From: Draconibacterium sp.
Lineage (GTDB): Bacteria; Bacteroidota; Bacteroidia; Bacteroidales; Prolixibacteraceae
Length of the DNA: 38,860 bases
Assembly: GCA_011620585.1 (NCBI GenBank)
Contig: WOYV01000044.1
Coordinates: forward strand, 1 to 38,860
Direction of reading: 5' to 3'
Part shown: piece by piece, positions 1 to 7,088 of the stretch
How the letters are laid out: the number at the start of each line of letters is the position of its first letter
Position numbering within the stretch: position 1 is the stretch's first letter
The notes under the pieces: model-generated
Seen by the model: the letters and a program-made list of their open reading frames with translations, nothing else
What the model was told of the DNA's origin: nothing
The model's database searches: none
Made by a program: the position numbers and the translations under genes

Positions 1-133
1 AAGATTGATTTTCGATGCCAAATTAAAAGTTTTTTTTATTTTTTTTATAAAAGGGGGGTTACCTTTTTCGCTTTTACGGAATATATAGGTGAATGTGTAT
101 TTATAAAGTTTAACGAATTTAATCTATATTACG

Positions 134-280
134 ATGAAAAAGGTACAGGGACAAGCAACAGAAAATACTTTTAGTTTTGATTTCGAAGTTTTAAGCAACG
201 AAGAAATGAATATGCTTAAAGGTGGTGCTGAACCAGTAAAATCTCGTGATAGAGACGTTTTTGACTTAGAAGAAAATTAA
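134..280 (+). CDS. Double-glycine leader peptide, putative RiPP/secreted peptide precursor (48 aa)
   Basis: This short ORF runs from ATG 134 to TAA 280. It has a lysine-rich start (MKK), a middle segment LSNEEMNMLKGG ending at Gly30-Gly31, and a 17-residue acidic tail beginning AEPVK and ending DLEEN. The L-S-x-E-E-M-x-x-L/I-K-G-G pattern is the hallmark of the Bacteroidota GG-leader natural-product precursor family (TIGR04149-like), whose leaders are expected to be cut after GG by C39-peptidase ABC exporters. The putative core has no Cys, one Ser and no Thr, so a lanthipeptide or sactipeptide is unlikely; Lys, Ser and several Asp/Glu would allow ATP-grasp crosslinks, but that is speculation. 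No maturase or exporter is visible because the window begins 133 bases upstream and the next gene is convergent and unrelated. No clear ribosome binding site is seen, which is usual here. Confidence 0.72.
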   Translation: MKKVQGQATENTFSFDFEVLSNEEMNMLKGGAEPVKSRDRDVFDLEEN

Positions 281-367
281 GCCTATATACAGAACCAATT
301 AAGTTGTTAATACAGGGGGTTAAGGCGGGACGCGTTTTAATTCCCTTTTGTGTTTCTTAAGGCATTT
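281..367. other. Convergent intergenic gap
   Basis: This is the spacer between the GG-leader peptide and the convergent methyltransferase gene. It holds G-rich then T-rich sequence with only a weak stem (GGGA near 327, TCCC near 342). A terminator could be here but the pairing is too short to call. Confidence 0.3.
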
Positions 368-1510
368 TTATTTTTTCTCCATTTTTCCATCAAAAATCTG
401 ATACTGGTTGAATTTGCATTTTAATGCACCGTTCATCAGTTCTATTTTAGTATTTGGTTTTAATCCAACAAATTTCATACTATCTGCTGCTGCACTGAGT
501 ATCCAGGCGTCGTTTCCTGTATATTGGTGTTTTAGGCGTTCGCCTATCATCTGATACAATCCGTCTAAATTTGCTTCTATTAAACGTTCTCCGTAAGGAG
601 GGTTAGTTATAATTGTGCCATTTCTGAAGTCTATTTGTAAATCCTTAAAATCGGCTTTTTGAAATTTAATTTTATTAAATACAAGCGCCCTGCGTGCATT
701 GGTTTGCGCATTTAAAAGATTACCTGATGAAATATCTGATGCATAAATGGTATGGCGGAATTCTCTTCTGGGAGTGGGTTCGATAACTTTGTCCCAAAGA
801 AGGGTATCAAAGTCGTGCCATTTCTGAAATGCAAACTCCTTTCTTAATTTTGCAGCCGGAATATTATGAGCGATCATAGCCGCTTCGATTGGCAGCGTTC
901 CGGATCCGCACATGGGGTCCATAAAATCGGAATTACCATACCAGCCGGCAAGCATTATCATTCCGGCGGCCAAAACTTCATTTAACGGGGCCTCGCCTTG
1001 TTTTATCCGGTAGCCACGCTTATGAAGCGACTCACCTGAACTGTCGATTGATAATGTACAACTGTTTTCGAAAATGTGGACATTAATGATAATGTCTGGT
1101 TCATCGGTATTTACATCGGGCCTCTTTCCGGTCTTTTCTCTAAAGTAATCGGCAATTGCATCTTTTACTTTCAACGAGGCAAACATCGAGTTCCTGAAAT
1201 CATTGGAATTGATTACCACACTATCGATGCGAAAGTTTTCTTCGATGGATAAATATTTCGACCAGTCGATGTTTTTTGATTTCAGGTAGAACTGGTCCAC
1301 GTTCTTAAACTGAAAATATTCTATTTCTTTTAAAACCCGAAGTGCAGTGCGAAGCTGGTAGTTTGATTTGTAGATCAACTCCAGATCACCTTCGTAGTAT
1401 ACGGCACGGTTTCCGCGACGGACATTTTTTCCTCCAATATTTTTTATTTCCCGGGCCAGAACATCTTCAAGTCCGGCAAGTGTTTTTGCAATAAGCTTAA
1501 AATCTTTCAA
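368..1510 (-). CDS. rlmL: THUMP-domain class I SAM-dependent RNA methyltransferase, RlmL-like
   Basis: This 380-residue protein likely methylates a guanine N2 of 23S rRNA, as the RlmL half of E. coli RlmKL does at G2445. An N-terminal ferredoxin-like/THUMP region (about residues 1-160) for RNA binding is followed by a Rossmann methyltransferase domain. SAM motif I is DPMCGSGT (198-205) and the catalytic motif is NPPY (303-306), typical of exocyclic amine methylation of G or A. The length fits the stand-alone Bacillota/Bacteroidota family (YpsC-like), not the fused E. coli enzyme. It begins 17 bases after the epsC stop, so the two are probably cotranscribed. The exact target base is inferred from family membership; older annotations call such proteins N6-adenine DNA methylases, which the THUMP region argues against. 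Confidence 0.82.
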   Translation of the reverse strand: MKDFKLIAKTLAGLEDVLAREIKNIGGKNVRRGNRAVYYEGDLELIYKSNYQLRTALRVLKEIEYFQFKNVDQFYLKSKNIDWSKYLSIEENFRIDSVVINSNDFRNSMFASLKVKDAIADYFREKTGKRPDVNTDEPDIIINVHIFENSCTLSIDSSGESLHKRGYRIKQGEAPLNEVLAAGMIMLAGWYGNSDFMDPMCGSGTLPIEAAMIAHNIPAAKLRKEFAFQKWHDFDTLLWDKVIEPTPRREFRHTIYASDISSGNLLNAQTNARRALVFNKIKFQKADFKDLQIDFRNGTIITNPPYGERLIEANLDGLYQMIGERLKHQYTGNDAWILSAAADSMKFVGLKPNTKIELMNGALKCKFNQYQIFDGKMEKK

Positions 1511-1527
1511 TTCCTTTATGATTATGA

Positions 1528-2454
1528 TTAAATTCCGGCACCGTCGGTAAACGGAACATCTTTAGCTCTTTTTTGTACAACCCAGGAATTGGGAGGCAGG
1601 TCTTTAGTTACCCAAACATTACCTCCGATTACAGATCCTTTTCCAATGGTAATTCTTCCCAGGATAGTGGCCCCAGCATAAATCACCACATCGTCTTCAA
1701 CGATCGGATGACGAGGAATGCCTTTGATGGGGTTGCCGAGTTCGTCGAGCGGAAAACTTTTCGCACCCAATGTTACTCCCTGGTAAATCTTTACGTCATT
1801 TCCTATAACAGATGTTGACCCAATGACAACGCCAGTTCCATGGTCGATTGTAAATCGTTCTCCAATTTGCGCACGTGGATGAATATCGATTCCGGTTTCG
1901 CTGTGTGCCATTTCAGAAATAATGCGTGGAATGAGTGGGACCTGAAGTTGTAATAATTTGTGGGCCAAACGATAATTGGTAATTGCACGAATACCGGGAT
2001 AGCTATAAATTACTTCCCCAAAATTGCGGGCGGCCGGGTCGTTTAAAAATGTGGCCTCAACATCGGCTACCAACTGCCTACGCAACTCGGGGAGATATTC
2101 GATAAACTCGATGGTGTTATTTTCGGCGCGTTTCGTATGCTTCCCTACTTTGCTTACAGAATCATCTTCGCATTCAAAACACATTCCTGCAAGTATCTCC
2201 CCACTTAAAACGGGATAAAGTTCATCGACATAAACTCCCATGTAATGCCGGGTGGTTCCGCCACGCAAGGTGGTGGTGCCAAAATAACCAGGAAAAAGAA
2301 TCTCGCGCACAAGTTCGATAATCTGCGCAATATTCTTATTCGAAGGCATTGGTTCGCCTTTCAAATGTTCGTGGCAAACCAATTTGTACGAGTCAGGTTC
2401 ACTCAACCTGTCGATTGTATTATTTATCCGCTTATCAATATCCTGTGTTACCAT
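1528..2454 (-). CDS. epsC: Serine O-acetyltransferase, EpsC type
   Basis: It transfers acetyl from acetyl-CoA to L-serine, giving O-acetylserine for cysteine synthesis in the cytoplasm. An alpha-helical N-terminal domain (to about 180) precedes a left-handed beta-helix of hexapeptide repeats (about 185-295). The family active-site region is visible: HSETGIDIHP (184-193), Asp204-His205 in IDHGTGVVIG, and VKIYQGVTLGAKSF (221-234). Its 308 residues match the longer EpsC proteins of Bacteroidota rather than the ~270-residue enteric CysE. A -7 promoter match lies just upstream (2472-2479) and rlmL follows 17 bases downstream. No cysteine synthase gene is adjacent. Family assignment is firm. Confidence 0.93.
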   Translation of the reverse strand: MVTQDIDKRINNTIDRLSEPDSYKLVCHEHLKGEPMPSNKNIAQIIELVREILFPGYFGTTTLRGGTTRHYMGVYVDELYPVLSGEILAGMCFECEDDSVSKVGKHTKRAENNTIEFIEYLPELRRQLVADVEATFLNDPAARNFGEVIYSYPGIRAITNYRLAHKLLQLQVPLIPRIISEMAHSETGIDIHPRAQIGERFTIDHGTGVVIGSTSVIGNDVKIYQGVTLGAKSFPLDELGNPIKGIPRHPIVEDDVVIYAGATILGRITIGKGSVIGGNVWVTKDLPPNSWVVQKRAKDVPFTDGAGI

Positions 2455-2471
2455 GTTAATGTTATCTGTTG

Positions 2472-2497
2472 CAAAGCTAAGTAGTATCGTTTAACAA
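2472..2497 (-). promoter_or_regulatory. Probable promoter of epsC
   Basis: Read on the minus strand, TAGCTTTG at 2479-2472 matches the Bacteroidota -7 consensus TAnnTTTG. A TTG lies 15 bases upstream (2497-2495), shorter than the usual spacing of about 19, so the -33 part is weak. The element sits 17 bases before the epsC start. Confidence 0.4.
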
Positions 2498-2520
2498 TAC
2501 ATGTTTACAACAGCATTATT

Positions 2521-3063
2521 TCAAATTTGTTGATTTTTAAGAAGCCGATTGTCGATGATTTCGATAGCCGACTGAGTTCGATGTGTCCCATTACCCTGAA
2601 TCAATCGATAGGTAAAATTATATTTCTGAATTTCGTCGAGGTATTTTTGTTGCAGTTTATTACGGTTTTCACCACCGTTTTCCCGAACATCGTCGGCTTC
2701 CCATGGCAAGTCAATGTCGCAAACCAAAAAGAGGTCGATATTCAGTTTCCCGATGTTTTCCTCCAGCCAGCCAGGAATATGATTATACACGACTTCGAAC
2801 CAAACTTTTGTAATCAGGAGCCAGGTATCTAAAATGATTACAGGATAGTTTCCGCTTAAAAGCTGCGTGTATTGTTCAACTTGTTTTCGCGCAATAAATT
2901 CTATATCCTCAAAGGTATAATGGCGATGCAATTCCAAAATATATGCACGTGCAAATTCCGGGACAAATGGAACACTGTAATGTTTTGACAGTGCTTCTGC
3001 CAGTGTGCTTTTCCCGGTCGATTCGGCTCCGGTTATGGCAACAATCAATGGCTTATTTTTCAT
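2521..3063 (-). CDS. NadR-like nicotinamide riboside kinase (P-loop)
   Basis: This 180-residue P-loop protein resembles the C-terminal ribosylnicotinamide kinase domain of NadR, which phosphorylates nicotinamide riboside to NMN. The Walker A motif is GAESTGKST (12-20). PEFAR (35-39) and ILDTWLL are typical of the NadR kinase domain, followed by a DIDLPWEADDVREN segment. The DNA-binding and adenylyltransferase domains of full-length NadR are absent, so NMN adenylylation must rest on another enzyme such as NadD. Its start overlaps the 3' end of pnuC by 11 bases, so transport and kinase are translationally linked; this pairing is the main reason to favour nicotinamide riboside as substrate. It may be annotated only as AAA ATPase. 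Confidence 0.82.
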   Translation of the reverse strand: MKNKPLIVAITGAESTGKSTLAEALSKHYSVPFVPEFARAYILELHRHYTFEDIEFIARKQVEQYTQLLSGNYPVIILDTWLLITKVWFEVVYNHIPGWLEENIGKLNIDLFLVCDIDLPWEADDVRENGGENRNKLQQKYLDEIQKYNFTYRLIQGNGTHRTQSAIEIIDNRLLKNQQI

Positions 3064-3661
3064 TTGGTTGAAGTTCCATATCTTTTTTCCATTCGATATA
3101 ACCTAAAACGGCCATTACGGTATAAATTGCAAAAAGTATTACCGTTGGCCACAATTCTTTGTAAATATATAAACCAGCCGAAACTGCATCCACAAAAATC
3201 CAGACCAGCCAATGCCCAATGTATTTTTTTGCCAGCATCCAGGTTGCAACAATACTAAGCGCTGTGGTTAGCGTATCCATATATGGAACATCGGAATCAG
3301 TATAATTTAATAGAATATAGAGAATGATCAGGTATAAAACAACAGAAGAACCGAACAGGATTACCTGAAGTTTGCGATTGGTAACGCGTACAGGAACTTG
3401 TGGCTTATCCTTTGGTTTTCTGCCTCTTACCCAAAAATACCACCCATAAATGCTAATAAATACGTAATAGACTTGTAGGCCCATATCGGCATAAAATTTT
3501 GCCTGAAAAAAAACGATCACGTACAATACAGACGTAAGCAAACCCGTGGGCCAGGTTAGAATATTCTGCCGGATGGAAAAGAAAATATACAGTATACCAA
3601 GAATGGCCCCCAGTAATTCTATTTTGTTACTCAAGAGCCATTCTCCTATCATTTCGATCAT
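3053..3661 (-). CDS. pnuC: PnuC-family nicotinamide riboside transporter
   Basis: This 202-residue integral membrane protein takes up an uncharged vitamin precursor by facilitated diffusion, trapping it by later phosphorylation. It shows about seven hydrophobic segments and the family signature features: NILTWPTGLLTSVLYV (33-48), FYADMGLQVYYVFISIYGWY (56-75), a cytoplasmic WVRGRK loop, and the late WIFVDAVSAGLYIYKEL segment. PnuC relatives can instead carry thiamine (PnuT) or riboflavin (PnuX); here the overlapping downstream NadR-like kinase, rather than a thiamine kinase or TonB-dependent thiamine receptor, points to nicotinamide riboside. It begins only 6 bases after the S41 peptidase stop, so it probably shares that transcript. 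Confidence 0.88.
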   Translation of the reverse strand: MIEMIGEWLLSNKIELLGAILGILYIFFSIRQNILTWPTGLLTSVLYVIVFFQAKFYADMGLQVYYVFISIYGWYFWVRGRKPKDKPQVPVRVTNRKLQVILFGSSVVLYLIILYILLNYTDSDVPYMDTLTTALSIVATWMLAKKYIGHWLVWIFVDAVSAGLYIYKELWPTVILFAIYTVMAVLGYIEWKKDMELQPNEK

Positions 3662-3667
3662 ATTTGT

Positions 3668-5290
3668 TTACTGGGTTGAAACAAGCAGGTTGTTGTATTG
3701 ATTTTGGTTTTCAAGTACCTCAAGAGCCTTTAAAATGGCTTCATCGTCGCGATTCAGTATTTTGTACATATCGTTTCGCGAAAACATATCTCTGGCAATA
3801 TAGGCTTTTAGTTCTTTTTTCAGATTATCCTTTGTGAATTCAAGGCTTTCTTCGTTTTTCTCAATGCCTTCTTTTTCTCCCCGTTCCACAATATCTGCAA
3901 TCGCATCATCTCCAATTTTAAAATTTGAATTGAACGACTCAAAATCCTTGTACTTTGATTTTAGTTTGTCACGGTTTGCATCCACAAAATCAAGAACATA
4001 ATTATAGGTTACATTTTTGCGACGCAATTGATTCAAATAACTGTAATGGTGTGAAGTATCGAGTGGAATAAAGATATCAGGCATTATGCCGCCGCCGCCG
4101 TATACATTTCTGCCACTTTTTAGCGTTTTGTGTTTTAGTTTATCGTCGAAATGTATGCTGTCGGCGCTAAACATTTCTCCGTTACTCATTCGGTTTATAT
4201 AGTCTTTCCTGTATTCGCCAACACCGTCTTCGTAGGGTTTTTGGATACAACGTCCGCTGGGCGTATAATAATGGGCCGTAGTTAAACGCACCATCGAACC
4301 ATCAGTCAGGAAAAAGGGTTTTTGAACGAGTCCCTTGCCAAACGAACGACGACCAATTACTAACCCGCGATCCCAGTCCTGAATGGCACCGGTAACAATT
4401 TCGCTCGCCGAAGCCGAACCTTCGTCAACCAGTACTACCACGTTCCCGTTTTCAAATTCACCTGTCGAAGATGCATTGTAATCGCGTTTCGGATCGTTTA
4501 ACCCACTGGTATAAACTACCAGTTTGCCATTGCTTAAAAACTGGTCGGAAATTTCGATGGCTGATTTTAAGTAACCACCGCCATTTCCACGAAGATCGAG
4601 AATAAGATTTTCGATTCCATCTTGCTTTAGTTCTTTAATGGCAGTTTCGAATTCTTCGTTGGTAGTTGCTGCAAATTTATTTAGTTTGATGTAGCCTGTT
4701 GACTGATCAAGCATGTATGAGGCATCGAGACTGAAAATCGGGATTTTATCGCGTATGATCTTAAAATCGAGAAGCCCAGGTTCACTTTTTCTGTAAATCT
4801 TTAGATTTACTTCGGTCCCTTTTTCCCCCCTTAACAGATCAAAAACATCGGAATTCTTTAAGCCGGTACCTGCAATGTTTTTGCCGTCCACATCTACAAT
4901 CCGGTCGCCTTCCCGTAATCCAACTTTTTCCGATGGGCCGCCGGCAATGATCGTGGTTACCAGTAAAGTATCTTTATAAATGTTGAACGAAATTCCAATC
5001 CCCTCGAAGTTTCCTTTGAGGGGTTCATTCATTTTATCAACTTCATCTTTTGAAATATATGTAGAGTGTGGGTCGAGTTCGCCCAACAAATTAACAATAG
5101 CGTCTTCGGTAAGTTTGGTAACATTCGCGGTGTCAACATAATAGCTTTCCACCAGGCGCAGCAAACGTGCAAATTTCAACTGGTTATCCTGCACCGATTC
5201 CTGTGCATTGGTAAAGGCAGGCAATAAAAATGCTGCCAAAAGAAGGCCGGTTCCCAAGCCTTTTATTTTTCTATTAAATTTACTTTTCAT
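3668..5290 (-). CDS. Exported S41-family C-terminal processing peptidase (CtpA/Prc type)
   Basis: This 540-residue serine protease is predicted to act in the periplasm. A signal peptide (about 1-29, ending FTNAQ) is followed by a short helical region, a PDZ domain (about 90-175) and the S41 catalytic core. Spacing relative to E. coli Prc identifies the nucleophile as Ser294 in GSASASEI, the general-base Lys319 in SFGKG and Asp305 between them. LDLRGNGGG (231-239) is another family hallmark. The roughly 150-residue tail after the core is common in Bacteroidota tail-specific proteases. Bacteroidota genomes often carry several S41 paralogues, so the substrate cannot be read from sequence. The gene lies between guaA (56-base gap) and pnuC (6-base gap), probably a transcriptional rather than functional association. 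Confidence 0.92.
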   Translation of the reverse strand: MKSKFNRKIKGLGTGLLLAAFLLPAFTNAQESVQDNQLKFARLLRLVESYYVDTANVTKLTEDAIVNLLGELDPHSTYISKDEVDKMNEPLKGNFEGIGISFNIYKDTLLVTTIIAGGPSEKVGLREGDRIVDVDGKNIAGTGLKNSDVFDLLRGEKGTEVNLKIYRKSEPGLLDFKIIRDKIPIFSLDASYMLDQSTGYIKLNKFAATTNEEFETAIKELKQDGIENLILDLRGNGGGYLKSAIEISDQFLSNGKLVVYTSGLNDPKRDYNASSTGEFENGNVVVLVDEGSASASEIVTGAIQDWDRGLVIGRRSFGKGLVQKPFFLTDGSMVRLTTAHYYTPSGRCIQKPYEDGVGEYRKDYINRMSNGEMFSADSIHFDDKLKHKTLKSGRNVYGGGGIMPDIFIPLDTSHHYSYLNQLRRKNVTYNYVLDFVDANRDKLKSKYKDFESFNSNFKIGDDAIADIVERGEKEGIEKNEESLEFTKDNLKKELKAYIARDMFSRNDMYKILNRDDEAILKALEVLENQNQYNNLLVSTQ

Positions 5291-5346
5291 GATTTCTAAT
5301 TTACCCGGTTCACCATTTTATCAGCAAACAACCTTAACTTTAACGT

Positions 5347-6876
5347 TTATTCCCACTCGATTGTTGCCGGTGGTTTTGAACTGATATCGTAAACAACGCG
5401 ATTAATGCCGCGTACCTTATTTATAATCTCGTTCGACATTTTAGCCAGAAAATCATAGGGAAGGTGTACCCAGTCCGCAGTCATTCCGTCGGTAGAAGTT
5501 ACTGCGCGCAGTGCCACCGTATTTTCATAGGTTCTTTCGTCACCCATCACACCTACCGATTGAACCGGGAGCAGCATTACGCCTGCTTGCCAAACTTCGT
5601 CGTAAAGTTCCCATTTTTTAAGCCCATTGATAAAAATGGCATCGGCTTCCTGCAGAATCCGTACTTTCTCGGGGGTTACATCTCCCAGTATCCGTATTCC
5701 CAAACCTGGCCCCGGGAAAGGATGGCGGCCAAGCAATTCTTTCTTAATATCCAGCGCCGATCCCACACGACGGACTTCATCTTTAAAAAGCAGTTTCAAA
5801 GGTTCCACCACTTTTAGTTTCATTTTTTCGGGAAGTCCCCCCACATTGTGGTGCGATTTAATCGTAGCCGAAGGGCCATTTACCGAAACCGATTCAATTA
5901 CATCGGGATAAATTGTACCCTGAGCGAGCCATTTCACATCCTGTATTTTATGCGCTTCATCGTCAAAAACCTCGATAAAGTTACGGCCAATAATCTTTCT
6001 TTTATGTTCCGGGTCGGTCACTCCGGCCAGATCCTCCCAGAATTTCTGACGAGCATCGACCCCGATAACATTTAAGCCCATATCCTGGTAAGAATGCAGG
6101 ACGTCTTCGAACTCGTTCTTCCGCAAGAGTCCGTTATCTACAAAAATACAGGTGAGGTTTTTACCAATTGCTTTATTCAACAAAACCCCGGCCACCGAAG
6201 AATCAACCCCACCCGAAAGTCCGAGCACTACTTTGTCGTTGCCCAGTTTTTCCTTTAATTCATTCACGGTTGTTTCGATAAATGAATCAGGAGTCCAGTT
6301 CTGGTTGCAACCGCAAATATCAGATACAAAATTTTCGAGCAGTTGTTTTCCTTCGCTGGTGTGATATACCTCGGGGTGGAACTGGATAGCCCAGGTATTT
6401 TCATCGTCCACTTTATAAGCGGCATAATTCACATCTTCGGTTGAAGCGATCACTTTATAGTTCGATGGCAGGGTTACGATGGTATCACCGTGTGACATCC
6501 AAACCTGGCTGTGAAGTTTTATATTTTTAAAGAGCAGTGCATCGTGATCGATAAATCCCAGGTTGGCACGACCGTACTCCCGCGAATTTGATGGGGCAAC
6601 TTCGCCACCATAAAAATGTGCCAGGTATTGTGCCCCGTAGCATATTCCCAGTACCGGAAGTTTTCCTTTTATCCCGCTCAGGTCGGGGCGGGGGGCATCG
6701 GTATCGCGCACTGAATACGGACTGCCCGATAGTACCACCCCTTTCACACTTTCGTCGATCGCGGGAAAGTGGTTGTACGGATGAATTTCGCAATAAACAT
6801 TCAACTCGCGAATCTTCCGTCCGATAAGCTGGGTATATTGAGAACCAAAATCCAGGATCAAAATCTTTTCTTGCAT
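5347..6876 (-). CDS. guaA: GMP synthase (glutamine-hydrolysing)
   Basis: It converts XMP to GMP using ATP and glutamine. The 509 residues comprise a class I glutamine amidotransferase domain (about 1-190) with nucleophile Cys79 in GICYGAQ and His167/Glu169 in FHPE, then an ATP-pyrophosphatase domain with the PP-loop SGGVDSS (221-227), and the C-terminal dimerisation/XMP-binding domain ending [12 protein letters not shown], the invariant family ending. All catalytic residues are present and the length is standard. It is divergently oriented from the LysM-PBP1 gene, and a -7 promoter match lies 28 bases upstream of its start. The purine pathway neighbours are not in this window. Confidence 0.98.
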   Translation of the reverse strand: MQEKILILDFGSQYTQLIGRKIRELNVYCEIHPYNHFPAIDESVKGVVLSGSPYSVRDTDAPRPDLSGIKGKLPVLGICYGAQYLAHFYGGEVAPSNSREYGRANLGFIDHDALLFKNIKLHSQVWMSHGDTIVTLPSNYKVIASTEDVNYAAYKVDDENTWAIQFHPEVYHTSEGKQLLENFVSDICGCNQNWTPDSFIETTVNELKEKLGNDKVVLGLSGGVDSSVAGVLLNKAIGKNLTCIFVDNGLLRKNEFEDVLHSYQDMGLNVIGVDARQKFWEDLAGVTDPEHKRKIIGRNFIEVFDDEAHKIQDVKWLAQGTIYPDVIESVSVNGPSATIKSHHNVGGLPEKMKLKVVEPLKLLFKDEVRRVGSALDIKKELLGRHPFPGPGLGIRILGDVTPEKVRILQEADAIFINGLKKWELYDEVWQAGVMLLPVQSVGVMGDERTYENTVALRAVTSTDGMTADWVHLPYDFLAKMSNEIINKVRGINRVVYDISSKPPATIEWE

Positions 6877-6903
6877 CTGAATTGCTTTATTTTAGTGAAT
6901 GCA

Positions 6904-6911
6904 CAAAAGTA
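6904..6911 (-). promoter_or_regulatory. Probable -7 promoter element of guaA
   Basis: On the minus strand TACTTTTG matches the Bacteroidota -7 consensus TAnnTTTG. Transcription would start about 20 bases before the guaA ATG. The -33 box is not convincing: the nearest TTTG is only 12 bases upstream. Confidence 0.4.
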
Positions 6912-6957
6912 TAAATATCAACTCAAAACACGTGTTTTTCGCTTGTAAAATGACCTC

Positions 6958-6972
6958 CTTGTTAACAACAAG
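6958..6972. repeat. Inverted repeat between guaA and the LysM gene
   Basis: CTTGTT and AACAAG flank a three-base centre (AAC), making a perfect 6-base dyad. CTTGT also occurs at 6942 and as its complement ACAAG near 6985. It could be an operator for either divergent gene, but no regulator is identified. Confidence 0.35.
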
Positions 6973-7033
6973 CCAACTTATCGACAAGCTTTTCAGATTT
7001 AGCAAAATTAACTTGAAAATGCTGCGTTTACCT

Positions 7034-7062
7034 TTTGTGTTGGGTAATATTTGTTATTTTTG
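7034..7062 (+). promoter_or_regulatory. Probable promoter of the LysM-PBP1 gene
   Basis: TTTG (7034-7037), a 17-base spacer and TATTTTTG (7055-7062) match the Bacteroidota -33/-7 pattern, with a spacer slightly shorter than usual. Transcription would begin near 7069, so translation must start at ATG 7089 and not at the upstream TTG at 7035. Confidence 0.55.
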
Positions 7063-7088
7063 AACCGTTTAAATATAGCAGTATATCA

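Noticed and set aside
31-60. Long T/A and G runs near the left edge as a terminator or recombination site
   Set aside because: A T tract followed by six Gs is visible, but no stem pairs with it and there is no target-site repeat.
3053-3661. Assignment of the PnuC-family gene as a thiamine transporter (PnuT)
   Set aside because: PnuT genes in Bacteroidota usually sit with thiamine kinase or a TonB-dependent thiamine receptor and a TPP riboswitch; here the partner is a NadR-like kinase and no riboswitch-like region exists.
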